A stretch of DNA of 64,000 bases, from assembly GCF_000775995.1 (NCBI RefSeq), contig NZ_CP009227.1:1426001-1490000 (forward strand). Reading direction: 5' to 3'. Made by a program: the position numbers and the translations under genes. Source of the DNA: Treponema sp. OMZ 838 (lineage in GTDB: Bacteria; Spirochaetota; Spirochaetia; Treponematales; Treponemataceae). Shown piece by piece: positions 25,478-35,935 of this stretch (positions within the stretch are counted from its first letter, which is position 1; the number at the start of each line of letters is the position of its first letter). The notes under the pieces are model-generated. The model was not told the DNA's origin. It saw only the letters and a list, made by a program, of their open reading frames with translations, and did no database searches.

Positions 25478-26491
25478 ATGGCCGAATCAGACAAGAACGA
25501 AATTTATCTTTCCCCCGCGCCTCATATCGCGAGCCCCGTTACTACCCAAAAACTGATGATGCACGTACTGATTGCGCTTGCACCGCTTGCGCTGTACGGT
25601 ATTTATCTGTATGGAGTATCGGCGCTCATCCGCATTATTGTTTCCGTAGGCGTTGCGGTCGGTTCCGAAGCGGCGTTCCGAAAAATTATGGGCAAGGATA
25701 TCCGCGTAAAGGATTGTTCTGCTGCAGTAACCGGTTTACTGTTGGCGCTTGTTTTACCGCCGCTTATTCCTATTTGGATTGTGGTTGTTTCCGCAATTTT
25801 TGCTATTGTCGTAGCAAAAGAGTTTTTCGGCGGACTCGGCGCAAACCCGTTTAACCCCGCACTGGCAGGCCGCGCGTTTGCCTTTGTCAGTTTTTCACGT
25901 TTGATGACTTCATGGGTTGCTCCTCATCACGGTTTTGATGCCGTGAGTACGGCTACACCGCTTTCGTACCTTAAAATGTCGGAAGGCGGAGTTTCCACCG
26001 CAGCTGCAATCGCAGAGAAAATGGGGTTGTCTTCTTCAAGCGATGTATATCTTAAACTCTTTTTAGGAGATCACGGCGGCTGTATCGGTGAGTCGAGCGC
26101 TGTGCTCATCCTCATCGGTTTTGTCTACTTGCTGGTAACCCGCGTTATTGAATGGCAAATTCCCGTTTCCATGATAGTAACGGCTGTAGCGGTAACCGCA
26201 CTTGCCGGTATCGATCCGCTGCTCACGCTGTTAAGCGGCGGTTTGTTGTTCGGCGCCGTCTTTATGGCTACCGATTATGCAACCTCTCCTGTAACCTTTA
26301 AAGGACAGATTATTTTCGGTGCGGGCTGCGGCTTACTTACCGCCTTGATGCGGCTCTTTGCCGGAATGCCGGAAGGCGTTATGTACAGTATTTTGATTAT
26401 GAATTCTGTTGTTACGTTCTTAAATAAACTGATTCAGAAAAAATACGGATATGTAAAGCCCGTTAAGCCTGCCAAGGAGGGTGCAAAATGA
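25478..26491 (+). CDS. rnfD: Rnf complex subunit D
   Basis: 337 residues, integral membrane subunit with about eight to ten helices. The covalent-FMN motif is DAVSTATPLS with Thr160 the likely attachment site. C-terminal FMATDYATSPVT is also typical. AAGGAGG lies before the start, three bases after rnfC. Overlaps rnfG as ATGA. Confidence 0.95.
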   Translation: MAESDKNEIYLSPAPHIASPVTTQKLMMHVLIALAPLALYGIYLYGVSALIRIIVSVGVAVGSEAAFRKIMGKDIRVKDCSAAVTGLLLALVLPPLIPIWIVVVSAIFAIVVAKEFFGGLGANPFNPALAGRAFAFVSFSRLMTSWVAPHHGFDAVSTATPLSYLKMSEGGVSTAAAIAEKMGLSSSSDVYLKLFLGDHGGCIGESSAVLILIGFVYLLVTRVIEWQIPVSMIVTAVAVTALAGIDPLLTLLSGGLLFGAVFMATDYATSPVTFKGQIIFGAGCGLLTALMRLFAGMPEGVMYSILIMNSVVTFLNKLIQKKYGYVKPVKPAKEGAK

Positions 26492-27066
26492 AACAGATGA
26501 TAAAATTATCCGTTACGTTGGCTCTCTATACTGTTGTGGCCTGCCTTGCGCTTGCGGCGGTTAACATGTTGACATCTCCCCGCATTCTTGCGGCAAAAGA
26601 GGCAAAAACAAAACTGGCGCTTCAAGCGATTTTCCCCGATGCGGATTCTTTCCGTCCCATCACCGAAGGAATGCCGAAATCGGTTGATAAGGTATCGTTC
26701 GGCGATGCCTTTCTTGCACTGAACGGAGATAAACCCGCAGGAGTTATCGTAACGGTGAGCGGCCATACGTATGATCAGGCAACCATTCTTACCGGTATTG
26801 ATATGGAAGGAAAACTGAGGATGATTCAGTTTTTAGTATTAACCGATTCACCCGGTATCGGAACAAAAGCGAAGGATGAACCGTTCATCGGACAGTTCCG
26901 TAATAAGCCTATCTCCGACGCCTTTGCGCTGGGAAGCGATGTTCAGGCGATTGCCGGTGCGACGATTACCTCTACCGCTGTTACCCGCATGGTAAAAATT
27001 GCCGTCGATGCCGCTTCTTCATATATGAACAGCCAAGGTATCGGCAGCTCAGGCAGCGGAAATTAA
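26488..27066 (+). CDS. rnfG: Rnf complex subunit G
   Basis: 192 residues: one N-terminal membrane helix (residues 8-27) and an exported FMN domain with the flavinylation motif AGATITSTAV (Thr159 is the predicted FMN-linked residue). It passes electrons between membrane and peripheral subunits. Confidence 0.95.
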   Translation: MKQMIKLSVTLALYTVVACLALAAVNMLTSPRILAAKEAKTKLALQAIFPDADSFRPITEGMPKSVDKVSFGDAFLALNGDKPAGVIVTVSGHTYDQATILTGIDMEGKLRMIQFLVLTDSPGIGTKAKDEPFIGQFRNKPISDAFALGSDVQAIAGATITSTAVTRMVKIAVDAASSYMNSQGIGSSGSGN

Positions 27067-27079
27067 GAGGAGAACGGCT

Positions 27080-27895
27080 ATGAAAGAGTATGTACGCATT
27101 TTTACGAACGGGTTGGTAAAAGAAAACCCCCTCATTATGCTGATGATCGGGCTTTGTTCTGCACTTGCTATTACAACCTCGGTTGCGAACGGCATCGGAA
27201 TGGGGCTTGCAATGACTTTTGTTATTGTATTGAGCGAAATGATTATCAGTATGTTCCGGAAATTTATTCCGAATGATATCCGTATTCCTATTTTTATTAT
27301 TGTTATCGCATCGTTTACTACCATTGTAGACCTTTTGATGCAGGCCTTTTTACCGGAGCTTTCCGAATCGATGGGTATTTTTATTAAACTCATCGTTGTA
27401 AACTGTATTATCATGGGACGCGTCGAATCCTTTGCCTCGAAAGAGTCTCCATTAAAAGCGATGGCTGATGCCTTAGGTATGGGTTTGGGCTTTACATGGG
27501 TGCTGGTGGTTATGTCTGCCATCCGCGAACTGTTGGGAAGCGGTACCGTACTCGGTGTGCACCTTCTGCCGGACGATTACCTTATTAAGTTCTTTGCAAA
27601 CTCTCCTGGAGGATTCTTTGTATTCGGGTTACTGATCGCTTTAACGTATTTGATACAAGATCAGCGGAAGCAGCGGAAAATACGGAAGGCAGCTGCGGTA
27701 AAAGAAGCAGCGTTGAAAGAAGCAGCCGCACTGAGGGAAGCTGAGCTGGCGAAAGAAGCTGCGCTCAAGGCGGAGACCGCACAAAAAGAAGCCGCATTAA
27801 AAGCTGAAACGGAAAAACAAGCTGCCACTGCCAATATCGAGCCTGCAGCTAAAAACGAATCTGCGGTTGCTGCACCTGCAAAGGAGGGGAACTGA
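27080..27895 (+). CDS. rnfE: Rnf complex subunit E with a long Ala/Lys/Glu tail
   Basis: The first ~200 residues are the six-helix RnfE fold (NPLIMLMIGLCSALAITTS; NCIIMGRVESFASKE). Residues ~200-271 form an unusual charged helical tail built from repeats such as KEAALKAE and ending NESAVAAPAKEGN. RnfE usually ends shortly after the last membrane helix, so the tail is an extension, probably coiled coil on one side of the membrane. Confidence 0.93.
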   Translation: MKEYVRIFTNGLVKENPLIMLMIGLCSALAITTSVANGIGMGLAMTFVIVLSEMIISMFRKFIPNDIRIPIFIIVIASFTTIVDLLMQAFLPELSESMGIFIKLIVVNCIIMGRVESFASKESPLKAMADALGMGLGFTWVLVVMSAIRELLGSGTVLGVHLLPDDYLIKFFANSPGGFFVFGLLIALTYLIQDQRKQRKIRKAAAVKEAALKEAAALREAELAKEAALKAETAQKEAALKAETEKQAATANIEPAAKNESAVAAPAKEGN

Positions 27896-27897
27896 GA

Positions 27898-28470
27898 ATG
27901 GAACTGTTTAAGATTTTTCTTGCTGCGGTATTTGTTAAGAATATCGTCTTTATCCGCTTCCTTGCGTTGTGTTCGTTTATCGGTATGACTTCCGATGTTA
28001 AGAAATCCACCGGTATGGGATGGGCGGTTCTCTTTGTTACGGTTATCGCAACAGCGGCAACCTATCCTCTCTATAAATTGGTTCTTGCTCCTTATGATCT
28101 CGGTTTCTTGCAGACATTGCTCTTTATCTTGGTTATTGCGAGCTTGGTTCAATTGGTAGAGTTCTACTTAAAGAAGTCCGCACCTGCGTTATATTCGGCG
28201 ATGGGTGTGTATTTGCCGCTGATCACCACGAACTGCGCTATTTTAGCGGTTACGCTCGATGTTATCGCTGCCGACTATACCTTTATCCAATCGATGGTGT
28301 ATTCAATCGGCGTTGCGCTCAGCTATCTGTTGGCAATGGTATTGTTTGCCGGTTTACGTGAACGCATCGATATTGCCCCGATACCTAAGTACCTCAAGGG
28401 TACTCCCATCCTGTTTATCGCTGCAGCGCTGTTGTCGTTGGCATTCGGCGGTTTTGCCGGCATGATTTAA
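27898..28470 (+). CDS. rnfA: Rnf complex subunit A
   Basis: 190 residues, six membrane helices, paralogous to RnfE (FVKNIVFIRFLALCSFIGM; TTNCAILAV with the conserved Cys). RnfA and RnfE together hold the membrane-embedded iron centre. Two bases separate it from rnfE. Confidence 0.95.
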   Translation: MELFKIFLAAVFVKNIVFIRFLALCSFIGMTSDVKKSTGMGWAVLFVTVIATAATYPLYKLVLAPYDLGFLQTLLFILVIASLVQLVEFYLKKSAPALYSAMGVYLPLITTNCAILAVTLDVIAADYTFIQSMVYSIGVALSYLLAMVLFAGLRERIDIAPIPKYLKGTPILFIAAALLSLAFGGFAGMI

Positions 28471-28485
28471 AGGAGTGGAAAGAGT

Positions 28486-29328
28486 ATGCAAATAATCATT
28501 TTAACGCTTATTGTTTCGCTGGTATTGTCCGTAGCAATAGGCTTTTTACTAGGATTTTTTAAAAAGCTGTTTTATGTTGCCCCTGATGAAACGGTGGCAA
28601 AAATCCGTGAAGTGCTTCCGGGCGCTAACTGCGGCGCCTGCGGTTTCCCGGGCTGCGACGGTTTTGCGGCTGCGGTTGCAAGCGGTAATGCACCGGTAAA
28701 CGGCTGTTCCGTCGGTGCGGGTCCCGTTGCGGCAAAGGTTGGCGCTATTATGGGTGTTTCCGCATCGGCCGATGCAAAGGTTGCGGTGCTGCTGTGCCAA
28801 GGTTCGCACGACGTGTGCAAAGAAAAGGCCGATTATGTCGGTGTTAAGACGTGCCGCGCCGCAAAGATTTCGGTAAACGGATTGCGGGAATGCGATTGGG
28901 GCTGTATCGGACTTGGCGACTGCGAAATGGCGTGTCCTTTCGATGCCATTCACGTTGAAGCGGATGGTATTCCGCACGTCGATTATGAAAAATGTACCGG
29001 CTGTGCAGTCTGTGTCGCGGCCTGTCCTCAGCACATATTGACGACCGTATCTACTTCCCGGAAAGGTTCCATTGCGCTTTGTTCATGCAGAAACCCGAGA
29101 AAAGCCGTTATTATGAAAAACTGTAAACGCGGCTGTATCAAGTGTATGAAGTGCGAAAAGAACTGTCCGACAGGTGCGATAAAGGTTATCAACGGAATCC
29201 CCGAAGTTAATTACGACCTGTGCGATTCCTGCGGTATCTGTATCAAAGGCTGCCCGACAAAGGTTCTTGCCTTAGTGGAAGATAAAGTTGCAGTGCAGTC
29301 GCCGTGCAGCGCGTGCGAAGCGTGTTAA
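28486..29328 (+). CDS. rnfB: Rnf complex subunit B (ferredoxin-like)
   Basis: 280 residues: an N-terminal membrane helix, the four-Cys Fe-S region (GANCGACGFPGCDG), then ferredoxin-type clusters (CTGCAVCVAACP, CIKCMKCEKNCP, CDSCGICIKGCP). Receives electrons from ferredoxin. Last gene of the operon; AAGGAG upstream. Confidence 0.96.
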   Translation: MQIIILTLIVSLVLSVAIGFLLGFFKKLFYVAPDETVAKIREVLPGANCGACGFPGCDGFAAAVASGNAPVNGCSVGAGPVAAKVGAIMGVSASADAKVAVLLCQGSHDVCKEKADYVGVKTCRAAKISVNGLRECDWGCIGLGDCEMACPFDAIHVEADGIPHVDYEKCTGCAVCVAACPQHILTTVSTSRKGSIALCSCRNPRKAVIMKNCKRGCIKCMKCEKNCPTGAIKVINGIPEVNYDLCDSCGICIKGCPTKVLALVEDKVAVQSPCSACEAC

Positions 29329-29406
29329 TTTGTGCGCAATATATTAAATTACGGCTTACCGACATGTTTAGCGAATGCTCGGTAATATCGAGCAGGATTA
29401 GCAAAT

Positions 29407-30309
29407 ATGCCGGATAAGAAAATGCGGAGCGGGGTTGTCTGTATTATCGGACGCCCCTCCGCCGGAAAGTCAACATTTCTAAATAGTGTTTGCGGCGAAA
29501 CGGTATCGATTGTTTCCGCGCTGCCGCAGACCACGCGCAGTTCCGTCCGCGGTATCCTTACCGCGGAGCAGGGGCAGATTATCTTTATCGATACCCCCGG
29601 CTACCATATCAGTGAAAAAAAAATAAACCGTCGTATGCAGCTTATTGCGGAAAACCGTCTGCAAGAGGCGGAGGCGATTTTGTATTTTATCGATGCGGCG
29701 CGTCCCTTCGGTGAAGAAGAATTGGCGATCTGTGCATTGCTGAAAAATAAACAAGACCGCTTGATCGCGGGTATTAATAAAACCGACAGTCCCGCCGCGC
29801 GTCCGGGGCAAACTCGCCTGAATGTGATGCAGGCCTTACCCGATTTACCACAAGAACGGATTTTCGAGCTGTCCGCGCAGGAAAAAACGGGACTAGAGCC
29901 CGTGCTTGCTGCGTTGTTTTCTCTTCTGCCGGAAGGCGAACTTTTGTATCCCGAAGACTTTTATACCGACCAGCCGGTAGATTTCCGTATTGCCGAAATT
30001 ATCCGCGGGCAGGCAATCAGCCGCCTCTACGAAGAAATCCCCCATGCGCTGTATGTTGATATTCAGGATATGGAGATGAAAAAAAACGGCAAGGAGCTTT
30101 TTGTCCGTGCTTTTCTGTGCGTAGAGCGGGAAAGCCAAAAGGCTATGGTTATCGGTAAAGGCGCAGCGATGATTAAAGCAATCAGGGTAGAATCCCAAAA
30201 AGAATTACGCAAAATTTTCCCGTACCGAGTACAGCTTGATTTACAGGTGCGCGTTGATAAAAATTGGCGCCAAAAAGACAGGGTGCTGCAGTCTGTCTTT
30301 CTCGACTAG
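29407..30309 (+). CDS. era: GTPase Era
   Basis: 300 residues. Ribosome-assembly GTPase that binds 16S rRNA. G1 GRPSAGKST, G2 TTRSSVRG, G3 DTPGY, G4 NKTD, and a C-terminal KH domain ending with GKGAAMIKAIRVESQKELR. Start at ATG 29407 with AGGA upstream. It faces the permease gene convergently. Confidence 0.95.
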   Translation: MPDKKMRSGVVCIIGRPSAGKSTFLNSVCGETVSIVSALPQTTRSSVRGILTAEQGQIIFIDTPGYHISEKKINRRMQLIAENRLQEAEAILYFIDAARPFGEEELAICALLKNKQDRLIAGINKTDSPAARPGQTRLNVMQALPDLPQERIFELSAQEKTGLEPVLAALFSLLPEGELLYPEDFYTDQPVDFRIAEIIRGQAISRLYEEIPHALYVDIQDMEMKKNGKELFVRAFLCVERESQKAMVIGKGAAMIKAIRVESQKELRKIFPYRVQLDLQVRVDKNWRQKDRVLQSVFLD

Positions 30310-30348
30310 GGAAAGCATGACAAACGCATTAGGTGCTCTTTCCGTAAG

Positions 30349-30473
30349 CTTTTTGAAAATAGACGATGCAGATACGAGGCGCGAGCACAAATTAATCGCA
30401 GGCGTATCTTTGATACGTTGAGAATTAATTTGTGCGCAGCAACGAAGTAGATGCACCGTATATTTTCAAAAAG
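30349..30473. repeat. Long imperfect inverted repeat between era and the permease gene
   Basis: CTTTTTGAAAAT at the left pairs with ATTTTCAAAAAG at the right; further in, GCACAAATTAAT pairs with ATTAATTTGTGC, with CGTATC/GATACG at the tip. The right arm (AACGAAGTAGATGCACCGTA then TATTTTCAAAAAGG) resembles 14974-15006 in the toxin island. It overlaps the permease stop and may act as a bidirectional terminator. Confidence 0.6.
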
Positions 30474-31263
30474 GACTTCGCAGCTTTTTTAGTATCAGCA
30501 CCAGCAACAGCATAAAAACCGAAATAAGCGCGGTAAAACCGCCGGGGGCGACGTTTAAATAGTACGAACAGACAAGACCGAGCATAATGTCCGCGATACC
30601 GAAACAGATTGAAAAAAACACCGTCCGCTTAAAGCCTACGTGTAGCTGGAGCGCTGCTGCAACCGGCAGGGCAATCATCGAGCTGAGTACGAGAATGCCC
30701 ACTATCTTGATGGAAACGGCAATTGTTGCCGCTACTAAAATCGAAAAAATATAATTGATTGTCTTTACACGGATGCCGATGACATACGCGATGTCTTCAT
30801 CAAGCGTTATATACAGCAGCTTATGATACAGCACAGCCAATACGGCAACGGCAAAAAAGCTCAATACAATCACGGTGATAACATCGGAGGTTGAAACCGT
30901 TAAGATACTTCCGAACAAATAGGCTTCGGCATTGGTGCGTATCAACCCCGAACTCATCAAAGTTATGGCAATACCGACACTGAGCGAAAGGACGATGGAA
31001 AGGATGAGATCGCTGTATTCTTTAAAATAGTTTCGCAGCGCTTCGATGAGTGCACCTGCCGCAGAGGTAAAGGTAAAGGCTCCGATGATGGGATTGACAC
31101 CGGTAACCAGTCCGAGCGTAATTCCCGTTAGAGAAGCATGTGCAAGGGTGTCTCCGATAAGTGAGTACCGCCGTAAAACAAGGAAAATACCGATTAACGG
31201 GCAGAGAATGCCGATAAAGAACGACACAATAAAGGCGTTCTGCATAAAAGCATATTTCAACAT
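30466..31263 (-). CDS. Metal ABC transporter permease (ABC-3 family, ZnuB/TroC-like)
   Basis: 265 residues, about eight membrane helices, with the family's N-terminal pattern (FFIGILCPLIGIFLVLRRYS, then GDTLAHASLTG). It forms the membrane channel for uptake of Zn, Mn or Fe. No ATPase or binding-protein gene lies next to it in this window, so the metal cannot be inferred and the partners must be elsewhere. Confidence 0.85.
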   Translation of the reverse strand: MLKYAFMQNAFIVSFFIGILCPLIGIFLVLRRYSLIGDTLAHASLTGITLGLVTGVNPIIGAFTFTSAAGALIEALRNYFKEYSDLILSIVLSLSVGIAITLMSSGLIRTNAEAYLFGSILTVSTSDVITVIVLSFFAVAVLAVLYHKLLYITLDEDIAYVIGIRVKTINYIFSILVAATIAVSIKIVGILVLSSMIALPVAAALQLHVGFKRTVFFSICFGIADIMLGLVCSYYLNVAPGGFTALISVFMLLLVLILKKLRSPF

Positions 31264-31373
31264 AGCGGCTATACTATCAGATTTTATGGATAAGGGCTAT
31301 CAGGGGGATTAAGGAGCCGGATACACAACCGAAGCTGCGTATTCTCAGCTCCTTAACGGTTCATTTTTAACTA

Positions 31374-32573
31374 TTATAGTCCGGTATGGCGGAGTGTTCC
31401 CCGTTTTTCGAGTTCTTCCAGCGTAAGCTGCGGATAGCGTACTTTTGCAAGGAAGATCATTGCAGCGATGATGTACGGCTTAAAGCTTGCCTGCTTGTAG
31501 AGCGGCACGCGGTAGCGGTCGAATACTGAACCGGCAACTTCACCTTCTTTGCAGCTGACGCCGGTAATATCTGCCGGTAAGCAGTGCAGATAGAGTGCTT
31601 TACCGTCTTTGGTCAGCTTCATCATATCTTCGGTGCATTCCCAATCCTTGTGGTGGCCGTTCTGAGCGAGCAGCTCTTTTTCGAGCGCTTTGATACCGTC
31701 AAAGTCGCCTGCACCGTAGAGGTTCGTCCGTTTTTCCATTGCGGTAAAGGGCGCCCAGCTCTTGGGATACACGATGTCTGCATCCTTAAAGGCTTCCTTC
31801 ATGCTGTTGGTCTTGGTAAAGGAACCGCCCGATGCCTTTGCCTGTTTTCTCGCGACTTCTTCAACCTCAGGCATTACTTCATATCCTTCCGGATGTGCAA
31901 GTACAACGTCCATGCCCAAGCGGGAGAACAGACCGATTGCGCCCTGCGGAACGGAAAGCGGCTTACCGTAAGAGGGTGAATATGCCCATGTCATCGCGAT
32001 TTTCTTACCCTTGAGGTTTTCCAACCCGCCGAACTCGTGGATGATATGGAGAGTATCCGCCATAATCTGAGTGGGGTGATCGATATCGCACTGCAAGTTA
32101 ACGAGGGTCGGGCGCTGTTCGAGTACGCCGTCCTTATTGCCTTCGGCAACCGCATCCATAAAGGTGTGCATGTAGGTATTACCCTTACCGATGTACATAT
32201 CGTCGCGGATACCGATAACGTCTGCCATGAACGAAACCATATTAGCGGTTTCGCGGACGGTTTCTCCGTGGGCAATTTGAGACTTGCCTTCGTCCAAATC
32301 CTGTACTTCCAAACCGAGAAGGTTACAGGCTGATGCAAAGCTGAACCGTGTGCGGGTTGAGTTGTCGCGGAACAGCGAAATGCCGAGACCGCTTTCAAAA
32401 ATCTTTGTAGAAATGTTGGATTCCCGCAAGGTGCGCAGCGCATCGGCTACCGTCCATGTTGCAAGAATTTCATCGAAGGTCTTTTCCCATGTAAGGAAAA
32501 AGTCATTGTTGTACATCTTCTTAAAGCTCAAGCTATTGAGCTTTGTAATGTACGGATCCATAATCAAGGCCAT
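31374..32573 (-). CDS. ygeW: Knotted carbamoyltransferase YgeW
   Basis: 399 residues. Carbamoyl-phosphate-binding STRTR (in DNSTRTRFSF), HPTQ in the middle and HCLPAD near the C-terminus identify the ATCase/OTCase superfamily; the length and FTAMEKRTNLYG insertion fit YgeW. The substrate is not established. It lies next to ygeY on the same strand, a pair known from purine-catabolism/selenium-linked clusters. Confidence 0.9.
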   Translation of the reverse strand: MALIMDPYITKLNSLSFKKMYNNDFFLTWEKTFDEILATWTVADALRTLRESNISTKIFESGLGISLFRDNSTRTRFSFASACNLLGLEVQDLDEGKSQIAHGETVRETANMVSFMADVIGIRDDMYIGKGNTYMHTFMDAVAEGNKDGVLEQRPTLVNLQCDIDHPTQIMADTLHIIHEFGGLENLKGKKIAMTWAYSPSYGKPLSVPQGAIGLFSRLGMDVVLAHPEGYEVMPEVEEVARKQAKASGGSFTKTNSMKEAFKDADIVYPKSWAPFTAMEKRTNLYGAGDFDGIKALEKELLAQNGHHKDWECTEDMMKLTKDGKALYLHCLPADITGVSCKEGEVAGSVFDRYRVPLYKQASFKPYIIAAMIFLAKVRYPQLTLEELEKRGTLRHTGL

Positions 32574-32628
32574 AATTACTCCTCTATGATATGGGTATCC
32601 CTAAAACTCGAAGTTCCAGAGACTCCTT

Positions 32629-33975
32629 TTATAACTTTTCAACGTATATGGACGGCAGTGCGGCATATACGGCTGCGCAGGTTACCAAGTCCTGTTTCCA
32701 CGTAATTTCGTTCGGGGCATGAGCCTGTGCTTCCGCGCCCGGGCCGAAACCGATGCAGGGAACTTTATTCCGTCCCATGATGGAAACGCCGTTTGTAGAG
32801 AATGTCCACTTGTCAACGAGCGGGCGTGCTTCGCGCATAGCAATCTGATCTTTCGGGCCGATACGCTTATCGCCGTATAAATTGTTATACGATTCGATCA
32901 TCGAACGCGCAACAACATGTTCTTTCGGCAATACCCACGTGGGGAAGAAGCATTCGATCGGGTATTGTTCTCCCGTCCATGACGGCCGGTCGTAGTTGTA
33001 CATCGAGACTGTTACATCTTTTCCGTATTTTTTGACGGCGGGAAGCTGGCGGATTTCTTCCAAGCATGATTCCCATGTTTCTCCGGCCGTCATACGGCGG
33101 TCGAGCGAAACGGAGCAGGAGTCCGCAACGGCGCAGCGGCTCGGGCTGGTATAGAAAATTTCGGAAACGGTAACGGTTCCGCGGCCGAGGAAGTTTGCTT
33201 CTTCCCATTCCTTGTTGTATTTTTTATCGAGCATTTTGACGAGACCTTTGATTTTGGTGCCGTCTGCAGCGTCGTTTTCGTTTAACTGGCGAACTTCCTG
33301 CAGGATGTCGGCCATCTTGTAGATGGCGTTATCGCCGCGCTCCGGTGCGGAACCGTGGCAAGAAACGCCTTTAACATCCACACGGATTTCCATGCGTCCG
33401 CGGTGCCCGCGATAAATACCGCCGTCGGTCGGTTCGGTTGAAACGACAAAGTCGGGTTTGCAGAGTTTTTCGTACCCGGGGACTTTGATGTCTTTTTTCA
33501 GGATATACTCCCAACACATACCGTCGCAGTCTTCTTCCTGTACGGAGCCGACTACCATAGCGGTGTATTTATCGTTGAGGAGACCTAAGTCCTTCATAAT
33601 CTTACAAGCATACATTGAAGAAACAACACCGCCCGTCTGATCGGAAACTCCGCGTCCGCCGATGAATATATCGTCTTCAAAACCCTCGTAGGGGTCAAAC
33701 TTCCAGTTGTCGCGGTTACCGATACCGACCGTGTCGATATGACCGTCAAAACAAACGATGTGCGGGCCGGTGCCCATCCATCCCATTACGTTACCGAGCG
33801 GATCGATCCATGTTTTGTTAAATCCGAGCTCATCCATTTTCTTTTGGATGCGCTTTGCTTTTTCCCCTTCCTGACTGCTTTCGCTCGGAAGGCGGATGAT
33901 TTCGCGCAGAAAGGCGGTCATATCGGCCTTATATCCTTCTGCTGCAGTTTTAATTTTGTTAAAATCCAAACTCAT
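32629..33975 (-). CDS. ygeY: YgeY-type M20-family hydrolase (selenium-metabolism-linked)
   Basis: 448 residues. M20 metallopeptidase/deacylase pattern: FDGHIDTVG with metal His/Asp, the RGVSDQTGG region, the catalytic QEEDCDG and late metal ligands. It is upstream of ygeW, 55 bases apart, likely co-transcribed. Substrate unknown; family membership is clear. Confidence 0.88.
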   Translation of the reverse strand: MSLDFNKIKTAAEGYKADMTAFLREIIRLPSESSQEGEKAKRIQKKMDELGFNKTWIDPLGNVMGWMGTGPHIVCFDGHIDTVGIGNRDNWKFDPYEGFEDDIFIGGRGVSDQTGGVVSSMYACKIMKDLGLLNDKYTAMVVGSVQEEDCDGMCWEYILKKDIKVPGYEKLCKPDFVVSTEPTDGGIYRGHRGRMEIRVDVKGVSCHGSAPERGDNAIYKMADILQEVRQLNENDAADGTKIKGLVKMLDKKYNKEWEEANFLGRGTVTVSEIFYTSPSRCAVADSCSVSLDRRMTAGETWESCLEEIRQLPAVKKYGKDVTVSMYNYDRPSWTGEQYPIECFFPTWVLPKEHVVARSMIESYNNLYGDKRIGPKDQIAMREARPLVDKWTFSTNGVSIMGRNKVPCIGFGPGAEAQAHAPNEITWKQDLVTCAAVYAALPSIYVEKL

Positions 33976-34375
33976 GCTTCCTCCTCTATCGTTTTTTCAA
34001 GCGTATCGCTTGATACGATACTGATATGAAACCCGGCTCCCGCAACAATGTATCTATAGAAGGAACCTTAGGTTAATTTAATTATAGAAGCGAAAAATTC
34101 TTCTGTCAAGCACAATCTTCTAAAAATTTTTTAGTCATACTAATTTTTTTTTAGCTTTGTGAAGAAGTCAGCTGTTAGGACGTTTTTGGCAATCTTAGGG
34201 AGGGTTAAACGCGCAGAAGGGTAGTATCTCTTGTGCCGGCAATAGCCGATAGTCAATGGTTTGAGTGTCACAGGAGTAAGATATATAATGACAACTCATT
34301 TTGATTATGATATTCTAAGAACAATATTTAAAATGTAATATACTATAATTAAGAAAACCAAAGGATCGGTTATAA
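33976..34375. other. Divergent intergenic region ygeY / hsdM
   Basis: About 400 bases with no gene. CGCTTGA-type hairpin at 33998-34013 (TCAAGCGTATCGCTTGA). A good -10 (TATAAT, 34344-34349) for hsdM lies 27 bases before its start; no clear -35. AAAGGAT precedes hsdM. Confidence 0.5.
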
Positions 34376-35929
34376 ATGACAAACACAGGTATAAGTCAAC
34401 GGGCTGCCTTGCAAGCTCAGATTTGGAGCATCGCCAATGAGGTACGCGGCGCTGTGGACGGATGGGATTTTAAGCAATTCGTCTTAGGAACACTCTTTTA
34501 TCGCTTTATCAGCGAAAATTTTACCGCCTTTATTGAAAACGGTGATGAAAATGTCCACTATGCCGAGCTATCTGACGATGTAATTACGCCTGAAATAAAA
34601 GACGATGCCATCAAAACAAAGGGATATTTTATCTATCCCAGTCAACTTTTTGTCAACATCGCCAAGACTGCCGCTACCAATGAGCAGTTAAACACGGATT
34701 TAGCGGATATTTTTGAGGCGATAGAGCGGTCAGCTCAAGGGTATGCCTCCGAGCATACTATTAAGGGACTGTTTACCGACTTCGATACGAAAAGCCGTCG
34801 CTTAGGCAGCACCGTGGGAGAAAAATGTAGGCGTTTAGCATCTGTTATTAAAGGAGTGGAACGCCTGAACTTCGGGAGTTTTGAGCATAATGAAATTGAT
34901 CTTTTCGGCGATGCCTACGAATTTCTCATTTCCAACTATGCTGCCAATGCCGGTAAATCCGGCGGAGAGTTTTTTACTCCTCAAAATGTTTCAAAATTGA
35001 TTGCGCAATTAGCACTGTTGGGACAAACATCCGTCAATAAAATTTACGATCCGGCGTGCGGTTCAGGCTCTCTCCTGCTGCAAGCTAAAAAGCAATTTGA
35101 TGCTCATTTAATAGAAGATGGCTTTTTCGGGCAGGAAATCAATCATACGACGTACAACCTTGCGCGTATGAACATGTTTTTGCACAATATCAATTACGAT
35201 AAGTTTAATATATCGCTGGGAGACACGCTCATCAATCCGATGTACGGAAATGAAAAGCCTTTCGATGCAATCGTTTCCAATCCGCCTTACTCGGTAAATT
35301 GGGTAGGCAGTGATGATCCTACGCTTATCAATGATGACCGTTTTGCTCCTGCCGGCGTGTTGGCTCCCAAGTCAAAAGCCGACTTTGCATTTGTATTACA
35401 TTCTCTCAGCTATCTTTCAGCTAAGGGACGCGCGGCTATCGTATGCTTTCCCGGCATTTTCTACCGCGGTGGAGCTGAGCAGAAAATACGGCAGTATCTC
35501 GTAGATCATAACTTTGTAGAAACAGTGATAGCGCTGCCACCTAATCTGTTTTACGGTACGGGTATCCCCGTCAACATCCTCGTACTTTCCAAGCACAAGC
35601 CGGATACAAAGACACAGTTCATAGATGCGAGCGGAGAGGCATTCTTTAAAAAAGAAACGAATAACAATGTGATCACTGATGAGCATATTGCAAAGATTGT
35701 CAGCCTCTTTGAGAAAAAAGAGGATGTCTCCTATACCGCCGTATCGGTTGAAAACAACACAATAGCGGAAAACGATTACAACCTTTCCGTCAGTTCATAC
35801 TTGGAAGCAGAGGATAAACGCGAGGTTATTGATATTGTCAAACTCAATGCCGAAGTAGCAGAAACAGTCAAACGAATAGACACACTGCGGGCAGATATAG
35901 ACAAAATAATAGCGGAGTTGGAAAGGTAG
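34376..35929 (+). CDS. hsdM: Type I restriction-modification DNA methyltransferase subunit
   Basis: 517 residues, standard HsdM. N-terminal helical domain ([20 protein letters not shown]), SAM-binding [11 protein letters not shown] (225-235) and catalytic SNPPYSV (NPPY at 302-305), giving N6-adenine methylation. First gene of hsdM-rhuM-hsdS-prrC-hsdR. Confidence 0.96.
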   Translation: MTNTGISQRAALQAQIWSIANEVRGAVDGWDFKQFVLGTLFYRFISENFTAFIENGDENVHYAELSDDVITPEIKDDAIKTKGYFIYPSQLFVNIAKTAATNEQLNTDLADIFEAIERSAQGYASEHTIKGLFTDFDTKSRRLGSTVGEKCRRLASVIKGVERLNFGSFEHNEIDLFGDAYEFLISNYAANAGKSGGEFFTPQNVSKLIAQLALLGQTSVNKIYDPACGSGSLLLQAKKQFDAHLIEDGFFGQEINHTTYNLARMNMFLHNINYDKFNISLGDTLINPMYGNEKPFDAIVSNPPYSVNWVGSDDPTLINDDRFAPAGVLAPKSKADFAFVLHSLSYLSAKGRAAIVCFPGIFYRGGAEQKIRQYLVDHNFVETVIALPPNLFYGTGIPVNILVLSKHKPDTKTQFIDASGEAFFKKETNNNVITDEHIAKIVSLFEKKEDVSYTAVSVENNTIAENDYNLSVSSYLEAEDKREVIDIVKLNAEVAETVKRIDTLRADIDKIIAELER

Positions 35930-35935
35930 GTGAAT

